This document shows, one piece after another, positions 1 to 7,478 of a stretch of 20,174 nucleotides of DNA (positions are counted from its first letter, which is position 1; each line of letters opens with the position of its first letter). The DNA is from an uncultured Caulobacteraceae bacterium (lineage in GTDB: Bacteria; Pseudomonadota; Alphaproteobacteria; Caulobacterales; TH1-2): NCBI GenBank assembly GCA_937967425.1, contig CALBST010000180.1:1-20174 (forward strand), written 5' to 3'. Position numbers and translations under genes: made by a program. The notes under the pieces were generated by a model. The model did no database searches and was not told the DNA's origin. It saw only the letters and a program-made list of their open reading frames with translations.

Positions 1-131
1 ACGCCCGCACCATCGCCCATCACAAGGCTAAGAGCCTCGCCCGCTACTTCCGCAAGTTCGCCAAGGGACCACTCGAACAAACCGCCGCCGCAGCGGCGGG
101 CGCGTTCCTGCTTGTGGTGGCGGGACGTTAG
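1..131 (+). CDS. 3' end of an unrecognised protein (partial)
   Basis: An open frame enters the window (first full codon at base 3) and stops with TAG at 129-131, giving about 42 residues of a C-terminus. The visible part has a basic, amphipathic stretch (HHKAKSLARYFRKFAKG) and then an Ala-rich hydrophobic run (AAAAAGAFLLVVAG) that could be a short membrane segment ending almost at the terminus. Codons are G/C-rich at the third position, as in the real genes nearby. I do not recognise the family. It points towards the DUF2793 gene on the opposite strand, with about 240 bases between the two stop codons. Whether it belongs to a phage-like neighbourhood cannot be judged from this fragment. Confidence 0.5.
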   Translation, partial: ARTIAHHKAKSLARYFRKFAKGPLEQTAAAAAGAFLLVVAGR

Positions 132-371
132 GCGGTTGTCTGGCATTGCTCGCCAACCTCCGATCGAAGACACTTTGCAGCATGAAAGCGACCGCCAGCC
201 TCGCAAAGTGGCTGAGGCTGAAAGCCTCCAGAGATGAGGCTTGGGTTGCGCACTATCTGCAAGTCCGGCGAAATCAGCCTCATTGGCCGCCTGAACTGGC
301 AGCGCGGCTTGCTACAGCGAGAATGACGACTGTGTTGCCCGCGGTGAAGAGGCGCGCGTTGCGTCGCCGCG

Positions 372-1379
372 TCAAACCCAGACTCCCTGCACGGACAAAG
401 TCGTAACGCCCATCGCTGTGCCAGTGACCGTTTCACGCATGAAAACGAGATTGGAATTCGAAACCGGTGATTGAACACTCGTCATCTGGGTGTACTGGCC
501 GCCGAGTCTGCCGCCGCCAGTTTCACTTCGAAATCCCGTGAACGATCCGCTCGCGCCCAACTCGGTAGTGTCGAGAGCGGCCTGCACCGAAATTCCCTCT
601 ACGAGCGACTTCACCAGCACGCCCGATTGCCGGAAGACGCGGCCGAGGACGGTTTGCATCATCTGCGAGATGTCGATGGCGATGACGCGGTTCGGCGTGA
701 TGCTGGTGGGGTCGCCGATTTGGATAGTTTCGCCATTGGTCCAGGTGGAAATGGCGGCGGCGTCGAGCACTTGCAGCGTCGTGGAGGAGGGCGCGGCCTT
801 CACCCAGGCTTGCTGGATCGGCGATTTCGACGTGTTCCAGATGCGCACATAGGCCACCCCCGCCATGAAGGCATGGAAGAACAGCGACGCGGTGGCGGCC
901 GTGAGTGTGATGGCGTCCGTGGAGATGGCGCTTATTGTGGCCGTGCGCGGGTTTTGCACGCGCGTGTCCTCGCAGCGATAGATCGAGACGACGCCATCAC
1001 CGCCCGGTGTGAAGATGAGCCGGTGTTCTTGCTCCGCCGCGACCCGCCGCCATGCGCTGGCGTTGCGCGCGTAAAGTGCGGCCTCGTCTTCGACATAGCA
1101 GCGCCAGCCTGTGTGCGGCGCCAGCGCTTCCCATGCGCCGTCGCGATAATAGGCAATGGCGCCATCCGCCATCGCACCCCACGCCGCGCCGCTCTTGCCG
1201 GTGGGCAGCAGATAGATGTCGCCATCGCTGGGTGAAGCCGGTTGCGCGCTTGTCGTCGCTGAGCGCGCCGAGAGCTGCACCAGCGCGTCGAGCCGCAACA
1301 GCGATTCATTCACGGTGACATGTTTCTGCGCTTGCGCGGCGGCGAGGTAGGGTAAGCCAAGACGGGTAGATTGCGACAT
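372..1379 (-). CDS. DUF2793 domain protein, phage-tail/GTA-associated
   Basis: This 335-residue protein opens with the characteristic DUF2793 N-terminus: SQSTRLGLPYLAAAQAQKHVTVNE, then LRLDALVQL, a DGDIYLLPTG segment, and a Trp-rich stretch (GAWEALAPHTGW) by about residue 95. That domain is found in alphaproteobacterial prophages and gene-transfer-agent-like clusters, and is thought to be part of tail or baseplate proteins. The second half (about 120-335) is rich in Thr, Ser, Ala and Gly with alternating hydrophobic residues, as in beta-structured fibre or carbohydrate-contacting regions; that reading is inference. The start is supported by a good AAGGAG ribosome site five bases upstream. No other recognisable phage structural gene is visible. 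It sits beside surface-polysaccharide genes and could be a leftover phage gene or a host adhesin. Confidence 0.8.
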   Translation of the reverse strand: MSQSTRLGLPYLAAAQAQKHVTVNESLLRLDALVQLSARSATTSAQPASPSDGDIYLLPTGKSGAAWGAMADGAIAYYRDGAWEALAPHTGWRCYVEDEAALYARNASAWRRVAAEQEHRLIFTPGGDGVVSIYRCEDTRVQNPRTATISAISTDAITLTAATASLFFHAFMAGVAYVRIWNTSKSPIQQAWVKAAPSSTTLQVLDAAAISTWTNGETIQIGDPTSITPNRVIAIDISQMMQTVLGRVFRQSGVLVKSLVEGISVQAALDTTELGASGSFTGFRSETGGGRLGGQYTQMTSVQSPVSNSNLVFMRETVTGTAMGVTTLSVQGVWV

Positions 1380-1384
1380 GAGGA

Positions 1385-1390
1385 CTCCTT
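1385..1390 (-). promoter_or_regulatory. Ribosome binding site of the DUF2793 gene
   Basis: Read on the minus strand this is AAGGAG, with its last G six bases before the ATG at 1379 (five-base spacer). It is the strongest Shine-Dalgarno match in the window and fixes the start of the DUF2793 protein. Confidence 0.6.
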
Positions 1391-1436
1391 GCCCTCATGC
1401 TACGCGCGCCACGCCATCCCCCGGATTGATTGGACT

Positions 1437-2429
1437 CTATCCCCGGATTTTGCGGTGCACGGCGCGGCGGGTGAAGAACACGTCCGGCGCCCAGGCGAAT
1501 GATGCGGCGAGATCGAAAATCGAGGTTTTTCGCGCCTTTTGTAACGCGCGTCGCGTCGCCAGGATCGGGCTGAGCCCGGCGAAACCGGCGAGAAGTCCGC
1601 GCCACGCGTGCAGCCCGCGTCCACGGAACGGTCCCACGCTGGCCAGCAACATCGTGCCGGCGAGATGCGCCGGCAGCAGCGGCCAGAACAGCCATGCCGG
1701 CATGCACTTGAAGAACGTCCACAGCCGGTTGCGCGTGCCGTGAAACTCCGCAAAGCCCGAAGGGGCACCTGTCGAACCGCCGCCCACATGCGCAACCACC
1801 GCATCCGGCGATTGCAACACCCGCCATCCCGCGAGCCGCAAGCGAAAGCCGAGATCGACATCTTCGAAGTAGCAAAAGTAGCGTTCGTCAAATCCACCAA
1901 CCGCCTCGAACGCCTCGCGCCGCACCAGCATCGCCGCGCCGCACGCAGAAAACGTCTCTGCGATCGGCCCCAAAGTGTAGCGCGGACGGCCATAACCAGC
2001 GCGATACGCAATGCCCGATGCATGCATCACATCGCCGACACCGTCGAACTTACCGGCATCGTGGACGCTGATCTGCGTCGAGCCGATCGCGCCAGCTTGC
2101 GGAAATTGTTCCGCCGCTTGAATCAATTTCGCTAGCCACTCGGGCTCGGGAAACGCGTCCGGGTTGAGCATCACGAGGTAGGGCGTCGTCGCGCTGCGCG
2201 CCGCGAGATTATTGCCCGCCGCAAACCCCAAATTTGCTTCTTGCTGTAGAAGCGCCGCTCGCGCAGGGAGGTCCGCGACTTCTGGCCGCTGATCTGGGGC
2301 CGATGCATTATCGACGACAATCAGCCGCCAGCGGGTCTCGGTTTGCAACTCAAGCGCGGCGCGAAGCCGCGCCAGCCAGCGGCGGCTGTTGAATGTGACA
2401 ACAATGAGTGTCGCGAGGGTATCGGTCAC
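1437..2429 (-). CDS. GT2 family glycosyltransferase, rhamnosyltransferase-like (WbbL/RfbF type)
   Basis: This 330-residue protein has a GT-A fold glycosyltransferase family 2 domain. It opens with the nucleotide-sugar binding strand TLIVVTFNS (residues 7-15), followed by VVDNAS (38-43), NLGFAAGNN (66-74) and the metal-binding region MLNPDAF (87-93). The acceptor-side motif GGFDERYFCYFEDVDLGFRL (178-197) is typical of WbbL/RfbF-like rhamnosyltransferases. A hydrophobic C-terminal stretch (about 238-285) may sit on the inner membrane. The likely role is transfer of a sugar, plausibly rhamnose from dTDP-rhamnose, to a lipid-linked glycan in the cytoplasm; the complete rml set lies just across the divergent gap. 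The start is GTG at 2427-2429 with no strong ribosome site, and no better start fits the family N-terminus. Donor and acceptor cannot be read from sequence. Confidence 0.88.
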   Translation of the reverse strand: MTDTLATLIVVTFNSRRWLARLRAALELQTETRWRLIVVDNASAPDQRPEVADLPARAALLQQEANLGFAAGNNLAARSATTPYLVMLNPDAFPEPEWLAKLIQAAEQFPQAGAIGSTQISVHDAGKFDGVGDVMHASGIAYRAGYGRPRYTLGPIAETFSACGAAMLVRREAFEAVGGFDERYFCYFEDVDLGFRLRLAGWRVLQSPDAVVAHVGGGSTGAPSGFAEFHGTRNRLWTFFKCMPAWLFWPLLPAHLAGTMLLASVGPFRGRGLHAWRGLLAGFAGLSPILATRRALQKARKTSIFDLAASFAWAPDVFFTRRAVHRKIRG

Positions 2430-2546
2430 AAGGCGAGGCGCAGTCTTGGAGGCTCTATTGCGGAATCAGGTAGCTGACGAAGCCACCGACGGATGCTAAG
2501 GCCCCGCCAAGATCGAGCCTTTTCAGAGCTGGGCGGGAACCTGTCA
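2430..2546. promoter_or_regulatory. Divergent intergenic region, probable promoters for GT2 and the wzm operon
   Basis: These 117 bases separate the divergent starts of the minus-strand GT2 gene and the plus-strand exporter operon, so promoters for both directions are expected here. I found no convincing -35/-10 pair and no clear operator palindrome. The assignment rests on gene orientation only. A longer permease reading frame with an in-frame ATG at 2493 would shorten the gap. Confidence 0.35.
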
Positions 2547-3335
2547 ATGAACTCCTCGGCAATGGCGGTGCAGGACCTTTCGCGCTCGATCGTGCGGCTA
2601 CCTCTCGCTGTGCGCTTGGCGCTCGACGATATCCACGGCAAGTACCGCCGCACGGTGCTGGGGCCGTTATGGATCGCGCTTGGCCAGGCCGCGACAATCG
2701 CTGGTTTCACGCTTGTCTTCAGCGGTCTCTTCAACGCGTCTCCGGTGGAGTACGCGCTCTTCCTCGCTGCCGGCTTGCCGGCATGGGCGCTGATCTCCAC
2801 GCACCTGATCGAGATGCCGGTCGCGTTGGTGCATGTGAAGGGCTACCTCGAAAGCTACGAAGTGCCGTGGCTCACGCACATCTGGCGCCGTTCTCTCGGC
2901 TATCTCTTCGTTTTCGTGCACCAGATCCTGACTTTCATCGTCATCGGCCTAATCCTCCGCATCGACTGGCGCCCCGAAATGCTCCTCGCGATCCCAGGTC
3001 TGTTGTTGACGACATTCGCGGGCGCAGGGGCAGGCATGTTCCTGGCCGTCTTCGGCGCGCGCTATCGCGACTTGCAGCATGCGATGGGAATCTTCGCGAG
3101 CCTGCTGTTCTTCCTCACGCCGGTGATCTGGCGGCCGGCGCAACTGCCGGCGAACGAGTGGATCTATCACTTCAACCCGCTCTACTACTTCATGAGCGTT
3201 GTCCGTGATCCGCTGCTGGGCACGTCTCCCAGCGCAGACGTTTGGATCATCGCTGGCGCACTTTCGGCGGCGCTGTTCGCCCTCGGCTTCTTTTCCTTTA
3301 GCTCGAGCCGTGGCCGGCTCTATCATTGGCTTTGA
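2547..3335 (+). CDS. wzm: Polysaccharide ABC transporter permease (Wzm type)
   Basis: This is an ABC-2 family membrane subunit that moves lipid-linked polysaccharide across the inner membrane together with the ATPase encoded next. The N-terminal cytoplasmic part contains the family hallmark LALDDIHGKYRRTVLGPLW, followed by about six hydrophobic segments (for example IAGFTLVFSGLF, ALFLAAGLPAWALI, FVFVHQILTFIVIGLIL, IPGLLLTTFAGAGAGMFLA). The late motif LLFFLTPVIWRPAQLP and the NPLYYFMSVVRDPLLG segment are typical of Wzm/RfbD/KpsM exporters. From the ATG at 2547 it is 262 residues, normal for the family. An upstream in-frame ATG at 2493 would add 18 residues (MLRPRQDRAFSELGGNLS) that do not look like the family, so I prefer 2547; ATG 2562 is another option. 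Its stop lies two bases before the ATPase start, so the two are co-translated. Confidence 0.92.
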   Translation: MNSSAMAVQDLSRSIVRLPLAVRLALDDIHGKYRRTVLGPLWIALGQAATIAGFTLVFSGLFNASPVEYALFLAAGLPAWALISTHLIEMPVALVHVKGYLESYEVPWLTHIWRRSLGYLFVFVHQILTFIVIGLILRIDWRPEMLLAIPGLLLTTFAGAGAGMFLAVFGARYRDLQHAMGIFASLLFFLTPVIWRPAQLPANEWIYHFNPLYYFMSVVRDPLLGTSPSADVWIIAGALSAALFALGFFSFSSSRGRLYHWL

Positions 3336-3337
3336 GC

Positions 3338-4117
3338 ATGGCGCGTATCACCGCAACCGACGTCTATCTCGACTACCCGGTCTATACGACGAGCCGGCAG
3401 CGCTCGATCCTGGGCTTCGCTGCAAACCGCGCCTCATTTGGACGCGTGGCGCGGGACGCGAGCAACATCCAGATCGTGCAGGCGCTGCGCGGCGTCTCGT
3501 TCGATCTAAAAACCGGCGATCGCCTTGCCGTATTGGGCCGCAATGGTTCGGGAAAAACCACGCTGCTCAAACTTTGCGCCGGCCTGATTTCGCCCACCGC
3601 AGGCACACTGGTCGCTGAAGGCACGCGGGCGACAATGCTGAACGCCGGGGCCGGATTCGATGTCGATAAAACCGGCGTCGAGAACATTGAGCACGTTGGC
3701 CTGCTGATGGGCATTTCGCGCAATGGCCGCAAAGCGCTTCTGGACGACGTCGCCGAATTTACCGAGCTGGGCGACTTCCTCAATCTGCCGCTGCGCACAT
3801 ACTCGGCCGGCATGATCGTGCGGATCATGTTTGCGCTGGCGACCAGCGTTCAGCGCGACATCCTGATCGTCGACGAAGTCATCGGCGCAGGCGACGCCCA
3901 CTTCGTGGAAAAGGCCGCTAAGCGCGTCCGCTCCATGTTCGATCGCGCGAAAATCCTGGTGGTGGCGACGCACTCGCACGCCATCGCGGCGCAGCTTTGC
4001 AATCGCGCCATTCTGATGGATAGCGGACACGCCGTGATGGAAGGCCATCCGGACGAAGTGTGGAAGGCTTACCTCGATGACCGGCCGCCAACGCCGCCGA
4101 TCGAAGTCGTGGCCTGA
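3338..4117 (+). CDS. wzt: Polysaccharide ABC transporter ATPase (Wzt type, short form)
   Basis: This is the ATP-binding subunit of the exporter, 259 residues from the ATG at 3338. It has Walker A GRNGSGKT (67-74), the Wzt/KpsT-style signature TYSAGM (154-159), Walker B ILIVDE (175-180) and the switch histidine in THSH (211-214). The N-terminal DVYLDYPVY and the LNAGAGFDVDKTGVEN segment are also typical of the family. The protein stops soon after the nucleotide-binding domain and so lacks the C-terminal carbohydrate-binding domain found in Wzt proteins that read a chain-terminating cap. This matches the KpsT and short-Wzt class. A TTG at 3326 would overlap the permease; the ATG two bases after the permease stop is the better start. 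It ends ten bases before rmlC. Confidence 0.93.
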   Translation: MARITATDVYLDYPVYTTSRQRSILGFAANRASFGRVARDASNIQIVQALRGVSFDLKTGDRLAVLGRNGSGKTTLLKLCAGLISPTAGTLVAEGTRATMLNAGAGFDVDKTGVENIEHVGLLMGISRNGRKALLDDVAEFTELGDFLNLPLRTYSAGMIVRIMFALATSVQRDILIVDEVIGAGDAHFVEKAAKRVRSMFDRAKILVVATHSHAIAAQLCNRAILMDSGHAVMEGHPDEVWKAYLDDRPPTPPIEVVA

Positions 4118-4122
4118 GGGGG
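4116..4122 (+). promoter_or_regulatory. Ribosome binding site of rmlC (decides a GTG start)
   Basis: GAGGGGG overlaps the last two bases of the wzt stop codon and lies five bases before the GTG at 4128. It is the reason for preferring that GTG over the upstream ATG at 4077, and it suggests translational coupling of rmlC to wzt. Confidence 0.5.
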
Positions 4123-4127
4123 CAAGC

Positions 4128-4676
4128 GTGATCGAGCGTTTGGCCATTCCTGACGTGTGGGTCTACACGCCGCGCCGCTTCGAAGATGATCGCGGCTGGT
4201 TCTCGGAAACCTTCAATGCGAGCACGCTTGCTGAAGCGCTAGGCGGCGTTGAGTTCGTGCAGGACAATCAATCGCTCTCACGCAAGGCCGGGACCTTGCG
4301 CGGCATGCATTTTCAAGTTCCGCCGAAGGCGCAGGATAAGCTGGTGCGGGTGTTGAAAGGCGCTGTGCTCGATATCGCCGTCGATATTCGCCGCGACTCG
4401 CCGACCTACGGAAAATGGGTGGGCGCCGAGCTTTCGGCCGCGAACGGTGCGCAAATCTTTGTACCAAAGGGCTTTGCCCACGGTTTCCTGACCTTGGAGC
4501 CCGATACCGAGGTGCTCTACAAGGTCAGCGACTATTACAGCCGCGACCACGAGCGTGGCCTGGTCTGGAACGATCCGGACCTGGCTATCGATTGGCGCCT
4601 CGCGGAAGCTGACGTGACCTTGGTGGAGCGTGACCGCCAGTTTCCGCGCCTTGGCGCGCTCGACCACTATTTCTGA
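4128..4676 (+). CDS. rmlC: dTDP-4-dehydrorhamnose 3,5-epimerase
   Basis: RmlC epimerises dTDP-4-keto-6-deoxyglucose at C3 and C5, the third step of dTDP-L-rhamnose synthesis in the cytoplasm. The cupin fold motifs are clear: DDRGWFSETFN (20-30), the substrate-binding QDNQSLSRKAGTLRGMHFQ (45-63) with the catalytic base His61, IFVPKGFAHGF (110-120), and Tyr131 in VLYKVSDYYS, the expected acid/aromatic residue. I chose GTG at 4128 because it follows a GAGGGGG ribosome site by five bases and gives a 182-residue protein of the usual length. The longer reading frame from 4077 would overlap wzt by 41 bases and add a non-family Arg-rich leader. rmlB begins nine bases after its stop. Confidence 0.95.
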   Translation: MIERLAIPDVWVYTPRRFEDDRGWFSETFNASTLAEALGGVEFVQDNQSLSRKAGTLRGMHFQVPPKAQDKLVRVLKGAVLDIAVDIRRDSPTYGKWVGAELSAANGAQIFVPKGFAHGFLTLEPDTEVLYKVSDYYSRDHERGLVWNDPDLAIDWRLAEADVTLVERDRQFPRLGALDHYF

Positions 4677-4685
4677 CGGTTCAAT

Positions 4686-5753
4686 ATGAAAGCGTTGATC
4701 ACTGGCGGGGCAGGCTTTATCGGCTCGGCGCTTACGCGCCACATCGTCGGCAAGCTGAATCAATCCGCCATCGTCGTCGATTGCCTGACTTATGCAGGCA
4801 ATCTGTCGTCATTGGCGCCGGTTTCGAACTCGCCACGATATGCGTTCGAGCAGCTCGATATTCGCGATCTCCCCGAGCTCGAGGCCGCGTTTCGCAAGCA
4901 CGAGCCGACGATCGTGTTTCACTTGGCGGCCGAAAGCCACGTCGATCGCTCGATCACCAATGCCGCCGCGTTCATCGAGACCAATTTTGTCGGCACTTAT
5001 AATGTGCTCGAAGCCAGCCGCCGCTATTGGGAGGCGCTGAAGGGCGCCGCGAAGAATGACTTCCGCGTCGTGCACATCTCGACTGATGAAGTGTACGGCT
5101 CGCTCGGCGACGAAGGCCTCTTCCACGAAGATACGCCGTACGATCCGCGCTCGCCTTATTCGGCGAGCAAAGCCGGCGCTGATCACCTCGCTTCGGCCTG
5201 GTTTCACACCTACGGCCTACCGGTCCTGATTTCGAATTGCTCGAACAATTACGGGCCATATCATCTGCCCGAAAAGCTCATCCCGCTTGTGATCCTTAAT
5301 GCGCTCGCCGGCGCCAAGCTGCCTGTCTATGGCGACGGCAAGAACGTCCGCGATTGGCTTTATGTCGATGATCACGTCGAGGCGCTCTGCCTGATCGGTG
5401 AGCGTGGCCAGCTAGGCCGGAGCTACAATGTCGGCGGCCGTAACGAGCACACGAACATCGAGATCGTCCACGCCATATGCGATCTGCTCGATCGTCTGCG
5501 GCCTGCCTCAAAGCCGCGCCGTGAGCTGATAGAGTTCGTCACTGATCGCCCGGGCCATGATCGCCGCTACGCTATCGACGCCTCACGGCTCGAAAATGAG
5601 CTTGGCTGGCGCGCGAAGGAGACCTTCGCCACCGGTCTCGAGCGCACCGTGCGCTGGTATCTCGAGAATGAGGCCTGGTGGGGCCCGCTCCGCGCCGCTG
5701 GCGTTGGCGTGAAGCGTCTGGGCTTGAGCGATACGCCGAAGGCCGCGCAGTGA
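4686..5753 (+). CDS. rmlB: dTDP-glucose 4,6-dehydratase
   Basis: RmlB converts dTDP-D-glucose to dTDP-4-keto-6-deoxy-D-glucose using tightly bound NAD, the second step of the rhamnose pathway. It is an extended short-chain dehydrogenase of 355 residues, the usual size. The NAD-binding loop GGAGFIG (7-13) and the LTYAGNL motif (34-40) are present. [12 protein letters not shown] (79-90), the active-site STDEVYG (132-138, with Thr133, Asp134 and Glu135) and the catalytic YSASK (Tyr158, Lys162) follow. [17 protein letters not shown] and [10 protein letters not shown] then complete the substrate pocket. The ATG at 4686 matches the family N-terminus. Its TGA stop shares one base with the ATG of rmlD (TGATG), so the two are coupled in translation. 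Confidence 0.97.
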   Translation: MKALITGGAGFIGSALTRHIVGKLNQSAIVVDCLTYAGNLSSLAPVSNSPRYAFEQLDIRDLPELEAAFRKHEPTIVFHLAAESHVDRSITNAAAFIETNFVGTYNVLEASRRYWEALKGAAKNDFRVVHISTDEVYGSLGDEGLFHEDTPYDPRSPYSASKAGADHLASAWFHTYGLPVLISNCSNNYGPYHLPEKLIPLVILNALAGAKLPVYGDGKNVRDWLYVDDHVEALCLIGERGQLGRSYNVGGRNEHTNIEIVHAICDLLDRLRPASKPRRELIEFVTDRPGHDRRYAIDASRLENELGWRAKETFATGLERTVRWYLENEAWWGPLRAAGVGVKRLGLSDTPKAAQ

Positions 5754-6610
5754 TGCTCCTGATCGTCGGCAAGTCTGGCCAGGTGGCGCGCGCGCTCAAG
5801 CGCACCGCCGCCGCGCGGGGCATCGACGCTTCGGTGATCGGCCGTCCAGAAATCGATCTCGCGGACTTCGATGGCGCGCTTCCCGCGGCGCGCGCGGTCA
5901 TAAACGCCGCCGCCTATACGCAGGTGGACCGCGCCGAGGATGAAGTTGATCAGGCGCGTGCGATCAATGCGATCGCCGCTGGCAAGCTCGCGGGCGCAAC
6001 GGCCGCTGATGGCCTGTTCGTGCATTTCTCGACGGACTACGTTTTCGCGGGCGACAAGCCTGCGCCCTACGTCGAAGCGGATCCCGTCGCGCCCGCCGGC
6101 GCTTACGGCGTGACAAAACTCGAAGGGGAGCGCGCGGTGCTCGCCGCGCATCCGCGCGCCGTGATTTTGCGTACGGCCTGGGTTTATGACGCGTCCGGCG
6201 CCAATTTCGTCCGCACGATGCTTCGCTTGGCGAAAACGCGGGACGAGATCAGCGTGATCGCCGATCAGCGCGGCTCTCCCACCTTCGCCGGGGACCTCGC
6301 GAGCGCGGCACTGGACATCGCCGCGCAGCCTGGTCCATTCGGCATTTATCACTGCTCCGGCGCTGGCGAGACGACCTGGGCCGGCTTCGCCGAGGAGGTG
6401 TTTCGTCTCTCCGCAGCGCGTGGTGGCCCAAGTGCAACGGTCCGCCCGATCACGACGGCGGAATTCCCCACTAAGGCTAAGCGCCCGGCCAACTCACGGC
6501 TCGATTGCACTAAGCTCGAAAACGACTATGGCATCCGCGTGCGGGACTGGCGCGAAGCGCTGGCCGAGTGCATCGACGAAATCGCCGCGAACGGTTGGAG
6601 CGTGGAATGA
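5753..6610 (+). CDS. rmlD: dTDP-4-dehydrorhamnose reductase
   Basis: RmlD reduces dTDP-4-keto-L-rhamnose with NAD(P)H to give dTDP-L-rhamnose, the last step of the pathway. From the ATG at 5753 it is 285 residues, normal for the family. The nucleotide-binding loop is GKSGQVA (6-12). [14 protein letters not shown] (51-64), FSTDYVF (92-98) and the catalytic pair Tyr118/Lys122 in AYGVTK are diagnostic. [19 protein letters not shown] and [10 protein letters not shown] in the C-terminal half are also family features. A longer frame from 5678 would add 25 Arg/Trp-rich residues translated from inside rmlB and is not credible. Its stop overlaps the rmlA start by four bases (ATGA). Confidence 0.96.
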   Translation: MLLIVGKSGQVARALKRTAAARGIDASVIGRPEIDLADFDGALPAARAVINAAAYTQVDRAEDEVDQARAINAIAAGKLAGATAADGLFVHFSTDYVFAGDKPAPYVEADPVAPAGAYGVTKLEGERAVLAAHPRAVILRTAWVYDASGANFVRTMLRLAKTRDEISVIADQRGSPTFAGDLASAALDIAAQPGPFGIYHCSGAGETTWAGFAEEVFRLSAARGGPSATVRPITTAEFPTKAKRPANSRLDCTKLENDYGIRVRDWREALAECIDEIAANGWSVE

Positions 6611-7476
6611 AGGGGATTGTGCTGGCGGGCGGCGCGGGATCGCGCCTGCATCCGATGACACTCGCCATGTCGAAGCAGCTTATGCCTGTCTATGACAAGC
6701 CGCTTATCTATTATCCGCTCACGACCCTGATGCTCGCCGGCATCAAAGACATTCTGATCATTTCGACGCCAAGCGATCTGCCGCATTTCGAGCGGATGCT
6801 TGGAGATGGCGCGAGCTGGGGCGTGAACTTCACTTACGCGGTCCAGCCTGAGCCCAATGGCATCGCGCAAGCCTTCATCATCGGCGAAGACTTCATCGAC
6901 GGCGAGTCCGTCGCGCTTATCCTGGGCGACAACATCTTCTACGGCCATGGCTTGGTGGAGCTGCTGGCGAACGCGGCGCAGCGTCAAGGCGGCGCGACCG
7001 TGTTTGGCTATCAGGTGGCTGATCCTGAGCGCTTCGGCGTCGTTTCGTTCGAGAACGGCGCGGCGATCATTGAAGAGAAGCCGCTGAAGCCGCGATCAAA
7101 TTGGGCCGTTACGGGCCTCTATTTCTACGATTCGGATGTCGTCGGCATCGCCAAGGATCTGAAGCCCTCCGCGCGCGGCGAGCTGGAGATTACTGATCTC
7201 AACAACGTCTATGTGCAGCAGCGCCGGCTCAGCCTTGAGAAGATGGGGCGCGGCTATGCCTGGCTCGACACCGGCACACCGGACTCGCTTCTCGAAGCGG
7301 CGGAGTTCGTGCGTTCGCTCGAAAAGCGCCAAGGTTTCAAGATCGCGTGCCCGGAGGAGGTCGCGTTCCGGATGGGCTTTATCGATCGCCCGCAACTGAA
7401 GCGTCTTGCCGCCGCGCTCGCGAAATCGACCTACGGCGCCTACCTCAACCGCATCGCCGATGAGGTCGAAAGCTAG
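6607..7476 (+). CDS. rmlA: Glucose-1-phosphate thymidylyltransferase
   Basis: RmlA joins glucose-1-phosphate and dTTP to give dTDP-glucose, the first and usually feedback-controlled step of the rhamnose pathway. The 289-residue protein has the nucleotidyltransferase signature [13 protein letters not shown] (6-18), the [17 protein letters not shown] segment (22-38), [13 protein letters not shown] (82-94) and the metal-binding Asp108 in [16 protein letters not shown] and [14 protein letters not shown] are further family marks. The ATG at 6607 lies in a four-base overlap with the rmlD stop. It is the last gene of the plus-strand unit. Only two bases separate its TAG from the stop of the convergent methyltransferase gene, so no dedicated terminator fits between them. 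Confidence 0.97.
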   Translation: MKGIVLAGGAGSRLHPMTLAMSKQLMPVYDKPLIYYPLTTLMLAGIKDILIISTPSDLPHFERMLGDGASWGVNFTYAVQPEPNGIAQAFIIGEDFIDGESVALILGDNIFYGHGLVELLANAAQRQGGATVFGYQVADPERFGVVSFENGAAIIEEKPLKPRSNWAVTGLYFYDSDVVGIAKDLKPSARGELEITDLNNVYVQQRRLSLEKMGRGYAWLDTGTPDSLLEAAEFVRSLEKRQGFKIACPEEVAFRMGFIDRPQLKRLAAALAKSTYGAYLNRIADEVES

Positions 7477-7478
7477 TC

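Noticed and set aside
146..406. An 86-residue plus-strand reading frame between the first fragment and the DUF2793 gene
   Set aside because: It starts with TTG (or an ATG at 182) with no ribosome site, has third-position base use unlike the real genes (many A/T-ending codons, AGA/AGG arginines), overlaps the end of the DUF2793 gene and resembles no family. A real small protein is not excluded.
128..478. A 116-residue minus-strand frame overlapping the DUF2793 3' end
   Set aside because: It overlaps the supported DUF2793 frame, has random-looking composition (Arg, Cys, Pro, Ser rich) and no motif or ribosome site.
1416..1450. A short direct repeat, ATCCCCCGGATT and ATCCCCGGATTT, at the GT2 gene end
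   Set aside because: About 11 matching bases overlapping a stop codon, with no mobile-element gene or second boundary. Not enough for an attachment site.
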